From the NCBI GenBank assembly GCA_964461115.1, contig CAYWSX010000016.1, positions 1-26,335 on the forward strand: 26,335 nucleotides of DNA. The letters are read 5' to 3'. The notes below the pieces were generated by a model. That model did no database searches and had not been told where the DNA came from. It saw only the letters and a program-made list of their open reading frames with translations. How positions within the stretch are numbered: the first letter of the stretch is position 1; the number at the start of each line of letters is the position of its first letter. The position numbers and the translations under genes were made by a program. The DNA is from RGIG2134 sp964461115. Its GTDB lineage: Bacteria > Cyanobacteriota > Vampirovibrionia > Gastranaerophilales > Gastranaerophilaceae. Shown in pieces: positions 15,493 through 24,964 of this stretch.

Positions 15493-15513
15493 ATTCTGAA
15501 CTTGTTTCAGAAT
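15493..15513. terminator. Hairpin ATTCTGAA/TTCAGAAT
   Basis: 8-bp perfect stem with loop CTTGT, in the gap after the tRNA-like repeat and upstream of the 3' end of the frameshifted minus-strand gene. It is a possible transcription stop or a dispersed palindromic repeat; such CATTCTGAACTTGTTTCAGAA-type palindromes are familiar to me from several bacterial genomes. The remaining gap 15514-15621 shows nothing further. Confidence 0.4.
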
Positions 15514-15621
15514 CTATTTATGTTTGAGTTTTAAGCATATATTAAAGATCGGAAATAGTTTGGCAGTTGAAACCGACTTACAAGTTATTTATTAAATTTT
15601 ACTCCCCTACTCATTAACTGA

Positions 15622-16523
15622 CTAAAGAGACATTATTTTGTATAAATTTTCCATGAGAGCTTCCGCTGCATTTCCGTTCTGTAATTTGTAAATGTATGAT
15701 TTCTTATTAAGTGCCAAAGGAAAATTAAACGCAAAGCCATCAATTGCTTTTTTAAGATAAAATTTCGCATGTTCTTTTTTTTCATTTTGTGTGAAATTAT
15801 TACGCTTGCTTATATCACCACGCGAACCAACATCATTTATAAATAATCTCAGTTTTTTATCTTTTGTCAATGCCAGATTAATGCTGTCACTTCCTACTGA
15901 AAAACTGTTATCGACAAGCTTTTGAACATCAGGAACAATATCAATCAAGTATTTCATTGCAATCTCTTCATTAAGTTCATTAGAAGACAGATGGCGGCAT
16001 AATTTATCATCAAAAGTCTTACAATCAAATATTTTAAAGCTATGCATATCATAAGGCTTTGCAAGAAGTGCCGGAAAACTTTTGCCTTCAATTTTTATCG
16101 GAATAATTTCAAGAAAATCTACAGTCAAAAGCCCAGCATCTCGGAACAATCTTGTATTGTCAGGCTCATATATAGCTTCTGACCAAGCTTGTGGCGTATT
16201 TGGCAGTAAAAGTGCATATCTGTTATTATTAACTGTTGCTGAATAAGCTGTTTTGGTACCCCCTCCGTTTATAAGCGAACTTTCAACATCATTCCCGTTT
16301 ATATTTAAATTAACCTTTTTAATATCATTATTATAGCTTCTAAATTTCTTTCCTTTTAGTATTTTAAAGGCTTCTTCGCGATCGATTATCTTAAAAGAAG
16401 TTAAATTTAGAGTGTCTGCATTTAATGTTTGGGGCGAAATTACTTCAAGGCTAAACCTTTTTTTTATCGCATTTGTTATTTTTTCCTAGAGACAGGAATA
16501 TTTTTATCTAAATTAATTTTCAT
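15622..16523 (-). pseudogene. Unknown protein gene broken by one frameshift
   Basis: Reading from ATG 16523 gives MKINLDKNIPVSRKK then a stop. A second frame, open without any ATG from 16489 down to the stop at 15622, continues with ITNAIKKRFSLEVISPQTL and about 280 further residues. The frames join at a run of six A (plus-strand T run 16479-16484); one extra A would fuse them into one protein of about 300 aa. So either one base was lost in a homopolymer (mutation or sequencing error) or the ribosome slips there. The C-terminal half has a GSDSINLALTKDKKLRLFIND segment faintly like a kinase-fold catalytic loop, but no family is assigned. Transcribed after the nucleotidyltransferase gene, 76 bp apart. 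Confidence 0.7.
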
Positions 16524-16599
16524 TATAAGTTTTTCTTTATTAATTACTACAAAACAACACAGTTTATATTATATAAAACAGTTTAATTCTAAATATTGC

Positions 16600-17268
16600 T
16601 TAACCAACTATGTTTTTTCTGCACCATTCGATTAGTTTGCAATACAAATCTTCGATTTGTTTATCGTCTTTATTCTGTATTTCTTGTTTGTTGAGACAAG
16701 TTTCTAAGATATCTTTGTCTCTGCCTTCCAGCCGACACGCAAGCCCTTTTTTTGTCGGAATATACGTATTTGTTTCCACAAAATATTTGGCTTGTAAAAT
16801 GAAAAAAGTCATTTTATATAGTTCCGCCAAAATATCCTTTGGATTTTGCGAGTGCAAGAATGAATGTACGGCAGAATGATATAAATTTTCTGAACTCATT
16901 TTTATTGATTTTTTTACATCATCGGCTTTGGGGGGAGCCATAAATTCATTTAAATCTCCGTAAAGAGGTTTTGTATCATAATAAAATTGGAATAAGTCAT
17001 GTTTTGACCAATTTTGTATCTCTTTTTTGCCTGAAATAAACCCGCAAGATTTTTCTTTGAAATGCATATTTTCGATGATATTTTTGTATAGTCTTAAATC
17101 CTCAAAATCCAATTTTTCAAGGATAACAATTAAATCAATATCACTGTCTTTGGTTGCCTCGCCTCGGTTGTAGCTGCCTTGCAGTCCAATAAACAGCAAG
17201 TTATCAGCAAATTTTGCTTTTAGTTGCTTAATTATTTCATCCAGCCAATTATTGATATTAAAATCCAT
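16600..17268 (-). CDS. Nucleotidyltransferase-domain protein with HEPN-like C-terminus
   Basis: 222 aa, AGAGGT 7 nt before the ATG. The N-terminal domain (about 1-95) is a minimal nucleotidyltransferase: FIGLQGSYNRGEATKDSDIDLIVIL gives the GSx10-DxD signature of metal-binding aspartates. The C-terminal domain (about 110-215) is helical (NLYHSAVHSFLHSQNPKDILAELYKMTFFILQAKYFVETN) and resembles the HEPN/substrate-binding partner of MNT proteins. Such proteins are AMP/NMP transferases in antibiotic modification or MNT-HEPN toxin-antitoxin pairs. A single-chain fusion without a separate toxin makes the role uncertain. Confidence 0.82.
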   Translation of the reverse strand: MDFNINNWLDEIIKQLKAKFADNLLFIGLQGSYNRGEATKDSDIDLIVILEKLDFEDLRLYKNIIENMHFKEKSCGFISGKKEIQNWSKHDLFQFYYDTKPLYGDLNEFMAPPKADDVKKSIKMSSENLYHSAVHSFLHSQNPKDILAELYKMTFFILQAKYFVETNTYIPTKKGLACRLEGRDKDILETCLNKQEIQNKDDKQIEDLYCKLIEWCRKNIVG

Positions 17269-17440
17269 ATTTACCTCTATTTGTATATTTTAGCAGGACT
17301 ATATAGAAATTAAAATAATATTTCATCATTTAATAATATATTTACGATAAGAATATTTACAATACTTAATAGACCATAGTTAAAATCACGCTTTTGCCTT
17401 AGTATGAATTTGTTGCGTTTTTCCAAAATGGTGGTTCGAT

Positions 17441-18223
17441 ATGATGAAAGTTAACGATTGTAGATATGTGCGCCCAAGATACAGTGCTGCTAAGATCGCA
17501 TTTAGAGGGATTAATATAAGTAAATCTTTGCAATTCTCAATTAAAAATTCAGAGAGTGTTGAGAAGTTTGACGTATATTATGCAGCCAGTTGTTTATTGC
17601 GTAAATTCAAAGGCTTTTTATGTGGACATGTGGAAGAAATGCCAACTTTTAAAAAGCCGATGTTGGGCAAAATGGAAACATCTGAAAAAATGCGAAAAGA
17701 GCTTGAAGCGAAAGCCAGAGAATCGGTTATAGTAAATTCTCATAAAAGAGAGGCTGAACAAGCCCTAAAAGACGCGCGTTGTACCATCGAAAATGGAGAT
17801 ATAGACTCAAACGGACATCTGACAATGGCTGGAAAAGATAAGATAGAAAGAGCAAAGAATAGTCCTGCATTCAAATCTCTTTCTGAGGATGAGGCAAGCG
17901 TAACTCCAAATAGTATTGATTCTGGTCTTGAGAGCGGTAGTGTTGAGCATTTTAATTTGGATTATGATTTATCGGATGAATTACCAAGTATAACTAAAAG
18001 TGCAGGAGAGCGCATAAGCTCTATTGGTAATCATCAGATTTTTGATAATATCGGAGCAGAGCTTGGGATAGATAATATAGGTGATATTGCTTCACATTCT
18101 TCGGATATAGCAGTAGAAAAGATTGTAGCTTTGAAACCGAATTTATTAGATGCAGGTGATGGTATTTTAAGTAAAATTGATCATATTATTGATTCTGTTA
18201 TTGAAAAAATTCCCGGTCAATAG
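17441..18223 (+). CDS. Unknown protein with N-terminal IAFRG motif
   Basis: 260 aa; GGTGG stands about 8 nt before the ATG. The N-terminus is basic (MMKVNDCRYVRPRYSAAK) and carries AKIAFRGINI at about 17-26, a form of the short motif seen in the neighbouring proteins. No signal peptide or membrane span. The middle is charged and helical (KMRKELEAKARESVIVNSHKREAEQALKDA), and the C-terminus is glycine/aspartate-rich with repeated short units (IFDNIGAELG, IDNIGDIAS, LLDAGDGILSKIDHIIDSVI). No family recognised. Convergent with the next gene (9 bp between stops). Confidence 0.75.
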   Translation: MMKVNDCRYVRPRYSAAKIAFRGINISKSLQFSIKNSESVEKFDVYYAASCLLRKFKGFLCGHVEEMPTFKKPMLGKMETSEKMRKELEAKARESVIVNSHKREAEQALKDARCTIENGDIDSNGHLTMAGKDKIERAKNSPAFKSLSEDEASVTPNSIDSGLESGSVEHFNLDYDLSDELPSITKSAGERISSIGNHQIFDNIGAELGIDNIGDIASHSSDIAVEKIVALKPNLLDAGDGILSKIDHIIDSVIEKIPGQ

Positions 18224-18232
18224 CTGCCAATC

Positions 18233-19285
18233 TTAAATGGCGATAAATACCGTTGAAGCAGATTTTATTATAAATCTTATATTTCCGTTGCTATTTATAG
18301 CCTTATAAAAATTCGATAAAGCTTCTCCATTTGAAGTTACAGATGTTATCATTTTTGTGTATTTTTCAAGCAAAGGTTCAGCCATAGCCTTCATGTTCCT
18401 TGTCACCTCTTCGAAAAATTGCAAATCTTGGTTAGATGCAAACGGTGATAATATATCAATGCAATTTTGTGTCTGTCTGATTTTTTCCAGATAGGATTGT
18501 GCAATTGGCCGAATCCCTTTGTGAATATACTTATTGCAGTAATCATTGTAATCTTGATATATGTATTTTACGGCTTGCTGCTGCATAGCAACCCTGTTTG
18601 CTACATGCTTTAATCCCAAAACAGGAACTCTTTCTATCCATTTTTGAAAAGTATGTTTCATTCCTTTTACTTCAATTAATTTTTGAGAGGTATGTTGAAA
18701 AAAACTGTTCGAGATTTGACTAAAGGAACTAATTGAATTGTTGAAAATAGCCATGTCGTTATTTTTAAAATCCAAAAATATATTAGAAATTACATCAGAA
18801 GGTTTTATACTTTTATTGTAAACAATTTCAGATGTGATTTCGGGGATTGTAATGTTATTTATCAATGATGAATTAGCTGCTCCTTCAGAAAAATATGGTG
18901 CTCCTTTTTTAAATATACTTCTTAGTATATTTTTGTCGAAGGACAATATCTTAAACAAGCCTGCAGATTCGTTACTTTGAGTTTTAAAAATTCGTTTGTA
19001 GAAATCACTGTCATCATATCTTTTGAAAATATCTAACGGGTTATCAAATATTTTATCCGAAGCTTCTGAGATTTCATTTATATTCCTTTTTAAATGTAAT
19101 TGTTTAATTTTTTCGCTATAGCCTTTCTGATTGATGTTTTTCAAATCTACAAATGAGCTTTTTTTAGATATCCTACTATTTTTAAGGAATTTATCAATAT
19201 TCTCTGCATTAAGTTCTTCATCTCTTCCCCTGAAAAAGACATTTTTGTTTGTATTAACTGCAAATTTGGCTGCACACACTTTCAT
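18233..19285 (-). CDS. Unknown helical protein with N-terminal VFFRG motif
   Basis: 350 aa from ATG 19285, with a purine-rich AAGAAGAAAG upstream; a GTG at 19330 would add 15 residues but lacks any ribosome site. The N-terminus reads MKVCAAKFAVNTNKNVFFRGRDEEL, placing the motif NKNVFFRG at 14-21. The rest is mostly helical and polar with long amphipathic stretches, including a possible coiled region near the C-terminus (QNCIDILSPFASNQDLQFFEEVTRNMKAMAEPLLEKYTKMI). No catalytic motif or membrane span. Divergent from the zincin-like gene (144 bp between start codons). Confidence 0.72.
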   Translation of the reverse strand: MKVCAAKFAVNTNKNVFFRGRDEELNAENIDKFLKNSRISKKSSFVDLKNINQKGYSEKIKQLHLKRNINEISEASDKIFDNPLDIFKRYDDSDFYKRIFKTQSNESAGLFKILSFDKNILRSIFKKGAPYFSEGAANSSLINNITIPEITSEIVYNKSIKPSDVISNIFLDFKNNDMAIFNNSISSFSQISNSFFQHTSQKLIEVKGMKHTFQKWIERVPVLGLKHVANRVAMQQQAVKYIYQDYNDYCNKYIHKGIRPIAQSYLEKIRQTQNCIDILSPFASNQDLQFFEEVTRNMKAMAEPLLEKYTKMITSVTSNGEALSNFYKAINSNGNIRFIIKSASTVFIAI

Positions 19286-19429
19286 AAAAAGCTTTCTTCT
19301 TAATAAATCAGTATTTGTTATTTTAAACACAAAAAAACAATAAAAACATTCGAAAAGTGTAAATTTTTGTTAAAATGAATTTATTAAAATAACAAAAAAT
19401 ATATTGTTTGATTATTCTTAAAAAAAGAA

Positions 19430-20290
19430 ATGAGGATAATGATAATTAATTTTTCCACAAATAACACATCAAACCAAGTGAGTTTCAATGGCGGGCTCAC
19501 CAAAAAAATGCTATCTGAAATTAATAGTATTGACACAAATAAAATAGAAAGTTATTTAGGTACAAATGCTGTTAATGCCGAATTTAAAAATAATCAATTT
19601 GTTGCTTGGTCAGTGTTAAAAGTATTTGAGTTTTTCCGTAAGTTGCACAGCCAATACAAAATAAATATTGCTCTTCCCCGAAACATTTTAACAGAAGATT
19701 TGTGTGCTTTAAAAATTAAAAATCCGCATGGTACATACGGTTTTACAAATTTTTTACCTTGTAGAATAAACAAAAATTCTCAAAATGTGACTCCTGCAAT
19801 GAGCGTGATATTTAATCGGGATTTCCCATGGCATAAAATTGACGAAATTAGTGATTTGGAATACCGGGAGCGCAACACAAGCACAGATTTCTTTTTAGAG
19901 GCTTTTTTTCACGAATTTTCACATATAGCGCACGAAGGACATTTGTTAAAGCGATATGGAGCTATGCAAACTTTACAAAGGCTTATTTCGTTAACAGATG
20001 ATAAAGCGGTTGGGGCGTACAAGAATATATTTGGTGATAGTTTCGCTAAAAGTATTTGTTATAGAGCAAATGTAAATCCTATAGAATTGATTGCTTGTGA
20101 TATGAGCAAAAGATTTATAGAAAATATGGATAAAAATAGCATTCAGGCAGTCAGAAATCCTTATAAAAATTCGCCTTATCAATCTTTTTTTCAATTCCGA
20201 AATCTATTAAAAAACAACGAACAAGACGTTATTATAAATCGTTTTTTCAATGGAAAAACTAAATGGCTTAAAACTTACCAAACTAATTAA
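19430..20290 (+). CDS. Zincin-like metalloprotease with N-terminal VSFNG motif
   Basis: 286 aa; an in-frame ATG at 19439 just after GAGG is an alternative start. The motif NQVSFNGG stands at about 16-23. The zinc site is clear: FFHEFSHIAHEGH (about 160-172) contains HExxH, and about 50 residues on PIELIACDM supplies a likely third ligand E in an E-x2-A-x-D context, the gluzincin pattern. No signal peptide. It may be a peptidase acting on a neighbouring or host protein, or a peptidase-fold relative. It heads a plus-strand series: 20 bp to the AAA+ gene, then 1 bp to the next. Confidence 0.75.
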   Translation: MRIMIINFSTNNTSNQVSFNGGLTKKMLSEINSIDTNKIESYLGTNAVNAEFKNNQFVAWSVLKVFEFFRKLHSQYKINIALPRNILTEDLCALKIKNPHGTYGFTNFLPCRINKNSQNVTPAMSVIFNRDFPWHKIDEISDLEYRERNTSTDFFLEAFFHEFSHIAHEGHLLKRYGAMQTLQRLISLTDDKAVGAYKNIFGDSFAKSICYRANVNPIELIACDMSKRFIENMDKNSIQAVRNPYKNSPYQSFFQFRNLLKNNEQDVIINRFFNGKTKWLKTYQTN

Positions 20291-20310
20291 CATAAGAAAA
20301 GGAACAAAAA

Positions 20311-22311
20311 ATGAAAATTCAATCAATTTCAGTATCATCAATTTCAAGAAAAAACAACTTGAAAAACCAAAGCAGCGCGCCTGCAACATCTAACTCGATT
20401 AACAATGATTTAGGGCAAAGTAGAGCTAATCAGGTTTCATTTGCGGGGTGGAATATACGAAAAATTTTCAAGCCGGCCGCGCAGAGCCTTGATGAAGCGT
20501 TGGAAAGAGCAATGGCGTCAGCTAATATCACAGCAAAAGCTGAACATATGAGACCCAAGTTGGAGCCCGGTTCATATACAAAAATTTTGATAGATAAAAT
20601 TAATGAAACGTACAAAAGAATAGTAACGCTCGAAGAAGGTTTGGCTACAGGTGTGAAGCCTTCAAGGGTTAGAGACGCGGAAAGCAAATTGGATTTTTAC
20701 CACAATTGGCATGATTCTATCGAACGCGAAAATGCCAGGGCACGTGCAGCAGCAGCGAAAGAAGCTGAACGCGGCAATTATTGGAAAGGCTTTAAATGGA
20801 TGTCAAATGGCGATGAAGTTTATGAGCAAAAAATGGCACCTTACTGGGAAAATTATAACAAGTATAAAAGTATTGAACGTGAAAAAGATAATCTCAAGGC
20901 TATTATTGAAGACTATGGACAGTCACAAGCCGTTAAAGAAGAGTCTATCGCGTCAGCGAAAAGAGAGATAGCGGCTTATAAAGCGGAATTAACTTGTGCG
21001 CGTCTCGGTGATTTTGTAAACCAGACGGTAAATCAAAGAGGCGGTGTTAACGAAAGAATTGCGGGTTATTTTGATGTAAAAGACCAGCTTAGAAAGGAAT
21101 TTATTACGCCATTGATTGCTTCCAAGACAGACCCTTCTGTAAAACTGCCGAACGCGGTTGTGTTGTATGGTGCGACAGGCGTGGGTAAAACCGAAATGCT
21201 TAGAGGTATCGAAGAAGAATGCAGGGCTGTTGCCAATGTAGTGCATTTCCCTATGAGCACTTCTAATAAAGATTTTAAAGATGTAATAAATAGTATTTTG
21301 GCGGAAGCACGGGCGACCCACAAAGATCATAAAAAAAGAACAATACTTTTAATTGACGAAGCTGAAAAATACATGTGTATGAGCCCGAATCAAGCCAGAA
21401 GATTTGGTTCTGAATTTGAAGCTGATGATTTCGATGTATTGAATTCTTGCGGAAGAGAGGATACTGATAACGTAAGATTTCTAAAGTCACTTCTGGATAG
21501 GATTTCAGAAGTTCCTAAGGCAGGAGAGAATACCTCAAGTGCGACGAGTTTATTCATAACAACAAACTATCCGCACCTTATCGACCAAGACCTAATGAGA
21601 AGAAAAGGCAAATTTATGCCTATCGCAGTAAAACCTGCTGCGGATACAAACTTAATATCTGTTATAAGACACTACTTTAAACAAAATTCAGATTTGCTCG
21701 AAGAAATAAAAGCACTTTCTATCCACGACAATTTCGAAAACATACTGAACGCCCAAGTCAGATTGTCGGAAAAAGCTAAGGGGATGCTTATTGAGAGAAA
21801 ACAGAAAGGCACATTAGGCAATCTGGCTATTGATCATGAACTTAAGGATTGGCCTAATCTGGAACAATTTATAAAGTTTACGAACCCGTCAAACAAGCGC
21901 GGCGCATACAGTAACGTCGAAATAAAAGACATGATATTCAGAGCTTTTGACCAATGGATGGACAATCCGACAAAACCTATGTACAAATATTTCTTTGACA
22001 TAAAAGGTGAAACAGTTAGAGACATTACTCCTAAAAGATACAGCAAATTCAAGTCTATTTATAGTATGGTCAACGATAAAGTCGAAACGGCAGACATTGA
22101 CATGGCGAGCAAGGAGTTTACAGACCTGATTAAAAGTTACCAAAACGGTGAGCTTAATAACGAAATGCAAGAAGCTGTCTTGAAACGTATGTCTAATATT
22201 CAAGAAGAATTAGGAAAGCTTGAAGCTTTGAAAAAATCAGGCGCAGAACTCACCGAAGGGGAGCAGATGCAATACGACCTGTTCAAGCAATGGGACGGAA
22301 TGTGGGAGTAA
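20311..22311 (+). CDS. AAA+ ATPase with N-terminal VSFAG motif
   Basis: 666 aa, AAGGA upstream of the ATG. Residues 1-45 are low-complexity Ser/Asn-rich ending in NQVSFAGW. Residues 60-265 are helical and charged, probably coiled coil. The AAA+ core starts near 270: Walker A GATGVGKT at 287-294, Walker B LLIDEAEKYM with D349/E350, sensor-1 asparagine in ITTNYPHL (N419), and arginines in DLMRRKGKF (about 428). A helical C-terminus follows. Substrate unknown; classic AAA+ remodelers and proteases have this core, but no peptidase domain is present. Its stop lies 1 bp before the next ATG. A dead paralogue lies at 24946-26268. Confidence 0.85.
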   Translation: MKIQSISVSSISRKNNLKNQSSAPATSNSINNDLGQSRANQVSFAGWNIRKIFKPAAQSLDEALERAMASANITAKAEHMRPKLEPGSYTKILIDKINETYKRIVTLEEGLATGVKPSRVRDAESKLDFYHNWHDSIERENARARAAAAKEAERGNYWKGFKWMSNGDEVYEQKMAPYWENYNKYKSIEREKDNLKAIIEDYGQSQAVKEESIASAKREIAAYKAELTCARLGDFVNQTVNQRGGVNERIAGYFDVKDQLRKEFITPLIASKTDPSVKLPNAVVLYGATGVGKTEMLRGIEEECRAVANVVHFPMSTSNKDFKDVINSILAEARATHKDHKKRTILLIDEAEKYMCMSPNQARRFGSEFEADDFDVLNSCGREDTDNVRFLKSLLDRISEVPKAGENTSSATSLFITTNYPHLIDQDLMRRKGKFMPIAVKPAADTNLISVIRHYFKQNSDLLEEIKALSIHDNFENILNAQVRLSEKAKGMLIERKQKGTLGNLAIDHELKDWPNLEQFIKFTNPSNKRGAYSNVEIKDMIFRAFDQWMDNPTKPMYKYFFDIKGETVRDITPKRYSKFKSIYSMVNDKVETADIDMASKEFTDLIKSYQNGELNNEMQEAVLKRMSNIQEELGKLEALKKSGAELTEGEQMQYDLFKQWDGMWE

Positions 22312-22312
22312 A

Positions 22313-23725
22313 ATGATGAATATAACTGCAATAAAATCAACAAACTACAAACATAATGTTTATTTTTCGGCACGATTTTCGGAAAAGGAAATAATTCAAC
22401 AGGTTGAAACGCTCATAAGAGACAAAGCGAGTCCCGTTATAATGAAAAATCTGGAATATTTCCAAGATATGCGAAAGGGGGCAGATATCCCTGAGGTCAG
22501 AAAATCTCAGATTAACCAATGGATTGATGACAAATTATTTGAGGTTGAGGCTTTTTTTAAGGAGCGTGAAGAGTCGGTGCTGAGAAGAGAATACGTGAAG
22601 AGTAAGGAAAAACACACTATAGGTGGTGACCTAAGAAAAGGTATCAAAAAAACAGTGAAAACTGTAAAAAGCATTTTTGGTTCACCGGAGAAAGAGCCTC
22701 GGCTTGCATTGCCCCACCAATCCGAACCGGAAGATGTTTCATTTTTCCGTAAATTCAGTGATTTGTTTTACTCTTACAGGGGCTTGAAACCCAGAGTGGT
22801 GGAAACTCCTGCAACTGAGGAAACTCTTGAAGAGCTGTTGCGAAAATTTGATATGGAACATTTAGGAATATCCCCTCAGGCATATAAAGAAGCAGAAGAG
22901 CTAAGGCCTCGGCTTCTACTGGATGTGCCGGCGCAAAAACCTGCAGTAAAAGAAACCCCTGCCATTAAATACCAACCCGGCGATCCCCGCACCTTACTGG
23001 GAATAGAAGAAGGTGAAGCAAAGAAACTAAGAAGCCAATTCGAAACCTACAAAACAAAATATTGGGACGAAGAATGGTATGCTCTACACAAAGAAGAATA
23101 CCGCGCTCTAGAAGCGAAAATAAGAAAATATAACATATCAGTAGTGGATAAAAAAGTCTTCTCCGAAAACCCTCTGGAGCAAATAACCGAAAAACATAAA
23201 TATATTCAAGAAATCCTCGGCCGTGCAGAATACAACGAAGCATCATACTACGACGCCCTATTGATGTTCGAAAAATATGGAACCCGAGAAGAATACAGAG
23301 ATGTGGGAACCTCAACATTAAGCCAAATTAAGACGGCATTGCCGAAAAATCCAACAGAAAAAACCGTGAACAAAGTAATGGATATATATGAAAAATATGG
23401 AAAATTCTACATGGATGGCGATGAATTAGGATTGAGCGACGGATTGTCGTACATGACAATTATAGCTAAAAAAGATGTTATCAAAACAGAAGAGCAGTTA
23501 AAAAGAGCATTGAACAAAGGAAAAAATATAATATGGAACAATGACGCAATCTATGATTTGCACTATGCGCTAACGAAGGCACAAAATGCACCGATGAAAG
23601 AAAGTCAATCCGTAAAGAATGTTATAGACCAATTCTACGAAACCGCATACGCCAACAGAACAGCATACAAAGACCACTTGGATATAAAAATGATGGAAGA
23701 AAGTTGGGACATAAAACGCGACTAG
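22313..23725 (+). CDS. Shared-module protein A with N-terminal VYFSA motif
   Basis: 470 aa, start codon 1 bp after the AAA+ stop, with GGGAG upstream, so translation is coupled. KHNVYFSARF lies at 13-22. Residues 23-220 are charged and helical with a KKTVKTVKSIFG basic patch and Pro-rich linkers. From residue 223 (GDPRTLLGIEEGEAKKLR) to the end there is a helical module of about 248 residues that is identical, even in DNA, to the C-terminus of the next protein. The module has no recognised catalytic motif; its many helices suggest a protein-interaction domain. Confidence 0.8.
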   Translation: MMNITAIKSTNYKHNVYFSARFSEKEIIQQVETLIRDKASPVIMKNLEYFQDMRKGADIPEVRKSQINQWIDDKLFEVEAFFKEREESVLRREYVKSKEKHTIGGDLRKGIKKTVKTVKSIFGSPEKEPRLALPHQSEPEDVSFFRKFSDLFYSYRGLKPRVVETPATEETLEELLRKFDMEHLGISPQAYKEAEELRPRLLLDVPAQKPAVKETPAIKYQPGDPRTLLGIEEGEAKKLRSQFETYKTKYWDEEWYALHKEEYRALEAKIRKYNISVVDKKVFSENPLEQITEKHKYIQEILGRAEYNEASYYDALLMFEKYGTREEYRDVGTSTLSQIKTALPKNPTEKTVNKVMDIYEKYGKFYMDGDELGLSDGLSYMTIIAKKDVIKTEEQLKRALNKGKNIIWNNDAIYDLHYALTKAQNAPMKESQSVKNVIDQFYETAYANRTAYKDHLDIKMMEESWDIKRD

Positions 23726-23811
23726 CAATTTTTGAGAAGGTTTTGTTTTATAATAAATGTGGTGTAAAAAAAGAAAAAAAGAAGCCAAAAGAATGCAAAT
23801 AGATGTGATGA
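22978..23811 (+). repeat. Direct repeat copy 1 (834 bp)
   Basis: Read as identical to 24131-24964 (offset 1153). It covers the C-terminal module, stop, intergenic DNA and the first codons of the following gene. Similarity runs 12 nt further with one mismatch (23812). Confidence 0.9.
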
Positions 23812-24878
23812 AAAATAGTGTGAGTAAAGCAATAGGAACGCTTGAGCCCAAGATAGAGCCAAGCCCAATTTCATCTGCGCCAATCGGAGCCGCAAAAGTC
23901 GACACGTTCGAAAAAGAAGAACCAACAAAAAACAAGAACAAAATAATAATCTGGGGAGTAATAGCAGCCGCGATACTAACAGCAATCTGCATAATAACAA
24001 GAAGAAAGCCAAAAGCAACTGCCTCAGAATTAAGCAACGCCCCAAAAGCCACCCCAAAATCTGAACCCCATCCCCCAAAAACAACGCCCGCTTCAGCCCC
24101 CGAAAAACCAAAAATAACCCTGGAAAAAAACGGCGATCCCCGCACCTTACTGGGAATAGAAGAAGGTGAAGCAAAGAAACTAAGAAGCCAATTCGAAACC
24201 TACAAAACAAAATATTGGGACGAAGAATGGTATGCTCTACACAAAGAAGAATACCGCGCTCTAGAAGCGAAAATAAGAAAATATAACATATCAGTAGTGG
24301 ATAAAAAAGTCTTCTCCGAAAACCCTCTGGAGCAAATAACCGAAAAACATAAATATATTCAAGAAATCCTCGGCCGTGCAGAATACAACGAAGCATCATA
24401 CTACGACGCCCTATTGATGTTCGAAAAATATGGAACCCGAGAAGAATACAGAGATGTGGGAACCTCAACATTAAGCCAAATTAAGACGGCATTGCCGAAA
24501 AATCCAACAGAAAAAACCGTGAACAAAGTAATGGATATATATGAAAAATATGGAAAATTCTACATGGATGGCGATGAATTAGGATTGAGCGACGGATTGT
24601 CGTACATGACAATTATAGCTAAAAAAGATGTTATCAAAACAGAAGAGCAGTTAAAAAGAGCATTGAACAAAGGAAAAAATATAATATGGAACAATGACGC
24701 AATCTATGATTTGCACTATGCGCTAACGAAGGCACAAAATGCACCGATGAAAGAAAGTCAATCCGTAAAGAATGTTATAGACCAATTCTACGAAACCGCA
24801 TACGCCAACAGAACAGCATACAAAGACCACTTGGATATAAAAATGATGGAAGAAAGTTGGGACATAAAACGCGACTAG
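23793..24878 (+). CDS. Shared-module protein B with transmembrane anchor
   Basis: 361 aa from ATG 23793 (MQIDVMKNSV). An upstream in-frame ATG at 23757 would add MWCKKRKKEAKR, but TATAAT ends 2 nt before it, so a transcript starting there would exclude that codon. Residues about 50-70 (IIIWGVIAAAILTAICII) form one transmembrane helix, followed by a Pro/Ala-rich linker of about 40 residues and then the same module as protein A. So protein B presents the module on a membrane anchor while A carries it on a long soluble arm. Topology cannot be fixed; the positive RRKPK after the helix suggests that side is cytoplasmic. Confidence 0.8.
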   Translation: MQIDVMKNSVSKAIGTLEPKIEPSPISSAPIGAAKVDTFEKEEPTKNKNKIIIWGVIAAAILTAICIITRRKPKATASELSNAPKATPKSEPHPPKTTPASAPEKPKITLEKNGDPRTLLGIEEGEAKKLRSQFETYKTKYWDEEWYALHKEEYRALEAKIRKYNISVVDKKVFSENPLEQITEKHKYIQEILGRAEYNEASYYDALLMFEKYGTREEYRDVGTSTLSQIKTALPKNPTEKTVNKVMDIYEKYGKFYMDGDELGLSDGLSYMTIIAKKDVIKTEEQLKRALNKGKNIIWNNDAIYDLHYALTKAQNAPMKESQSVKNVIDQFYETAYANRTAYKDHLDIKMMEESWDIKRD

Positions 24879-24964
24879 CAATTTTTGAGAAGGTTTTGTT
24901 TTATAATAAATGTGGTGTAAAAAAAGAAAAAAAGAAGCCAAAAGAATGCAAATAGATGTGATGA
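24131..24964 (+). repeat. Direct repeat copy 2 (834 bp)
   Basis: Second copy of 22978-23811. The 5' junction lies in the coding sequence just before GDPRTLL, and the 3' junction lies a few codons into the next gene, which is why that gene begins with the same MQIDVM residues as protein B. Confidence 0.9.

Noticed and set aside
23570..24471. Long minus-strand open frames of 191 and 249 residues opposite the shared-module genes
   Set aside because: They are shadows of the plus-strand genes; hydrophobic Leu/Phe-rich composition is what antisense of Lys/Glu-rich coding DNA gives, and the repeat makes them appear twice.
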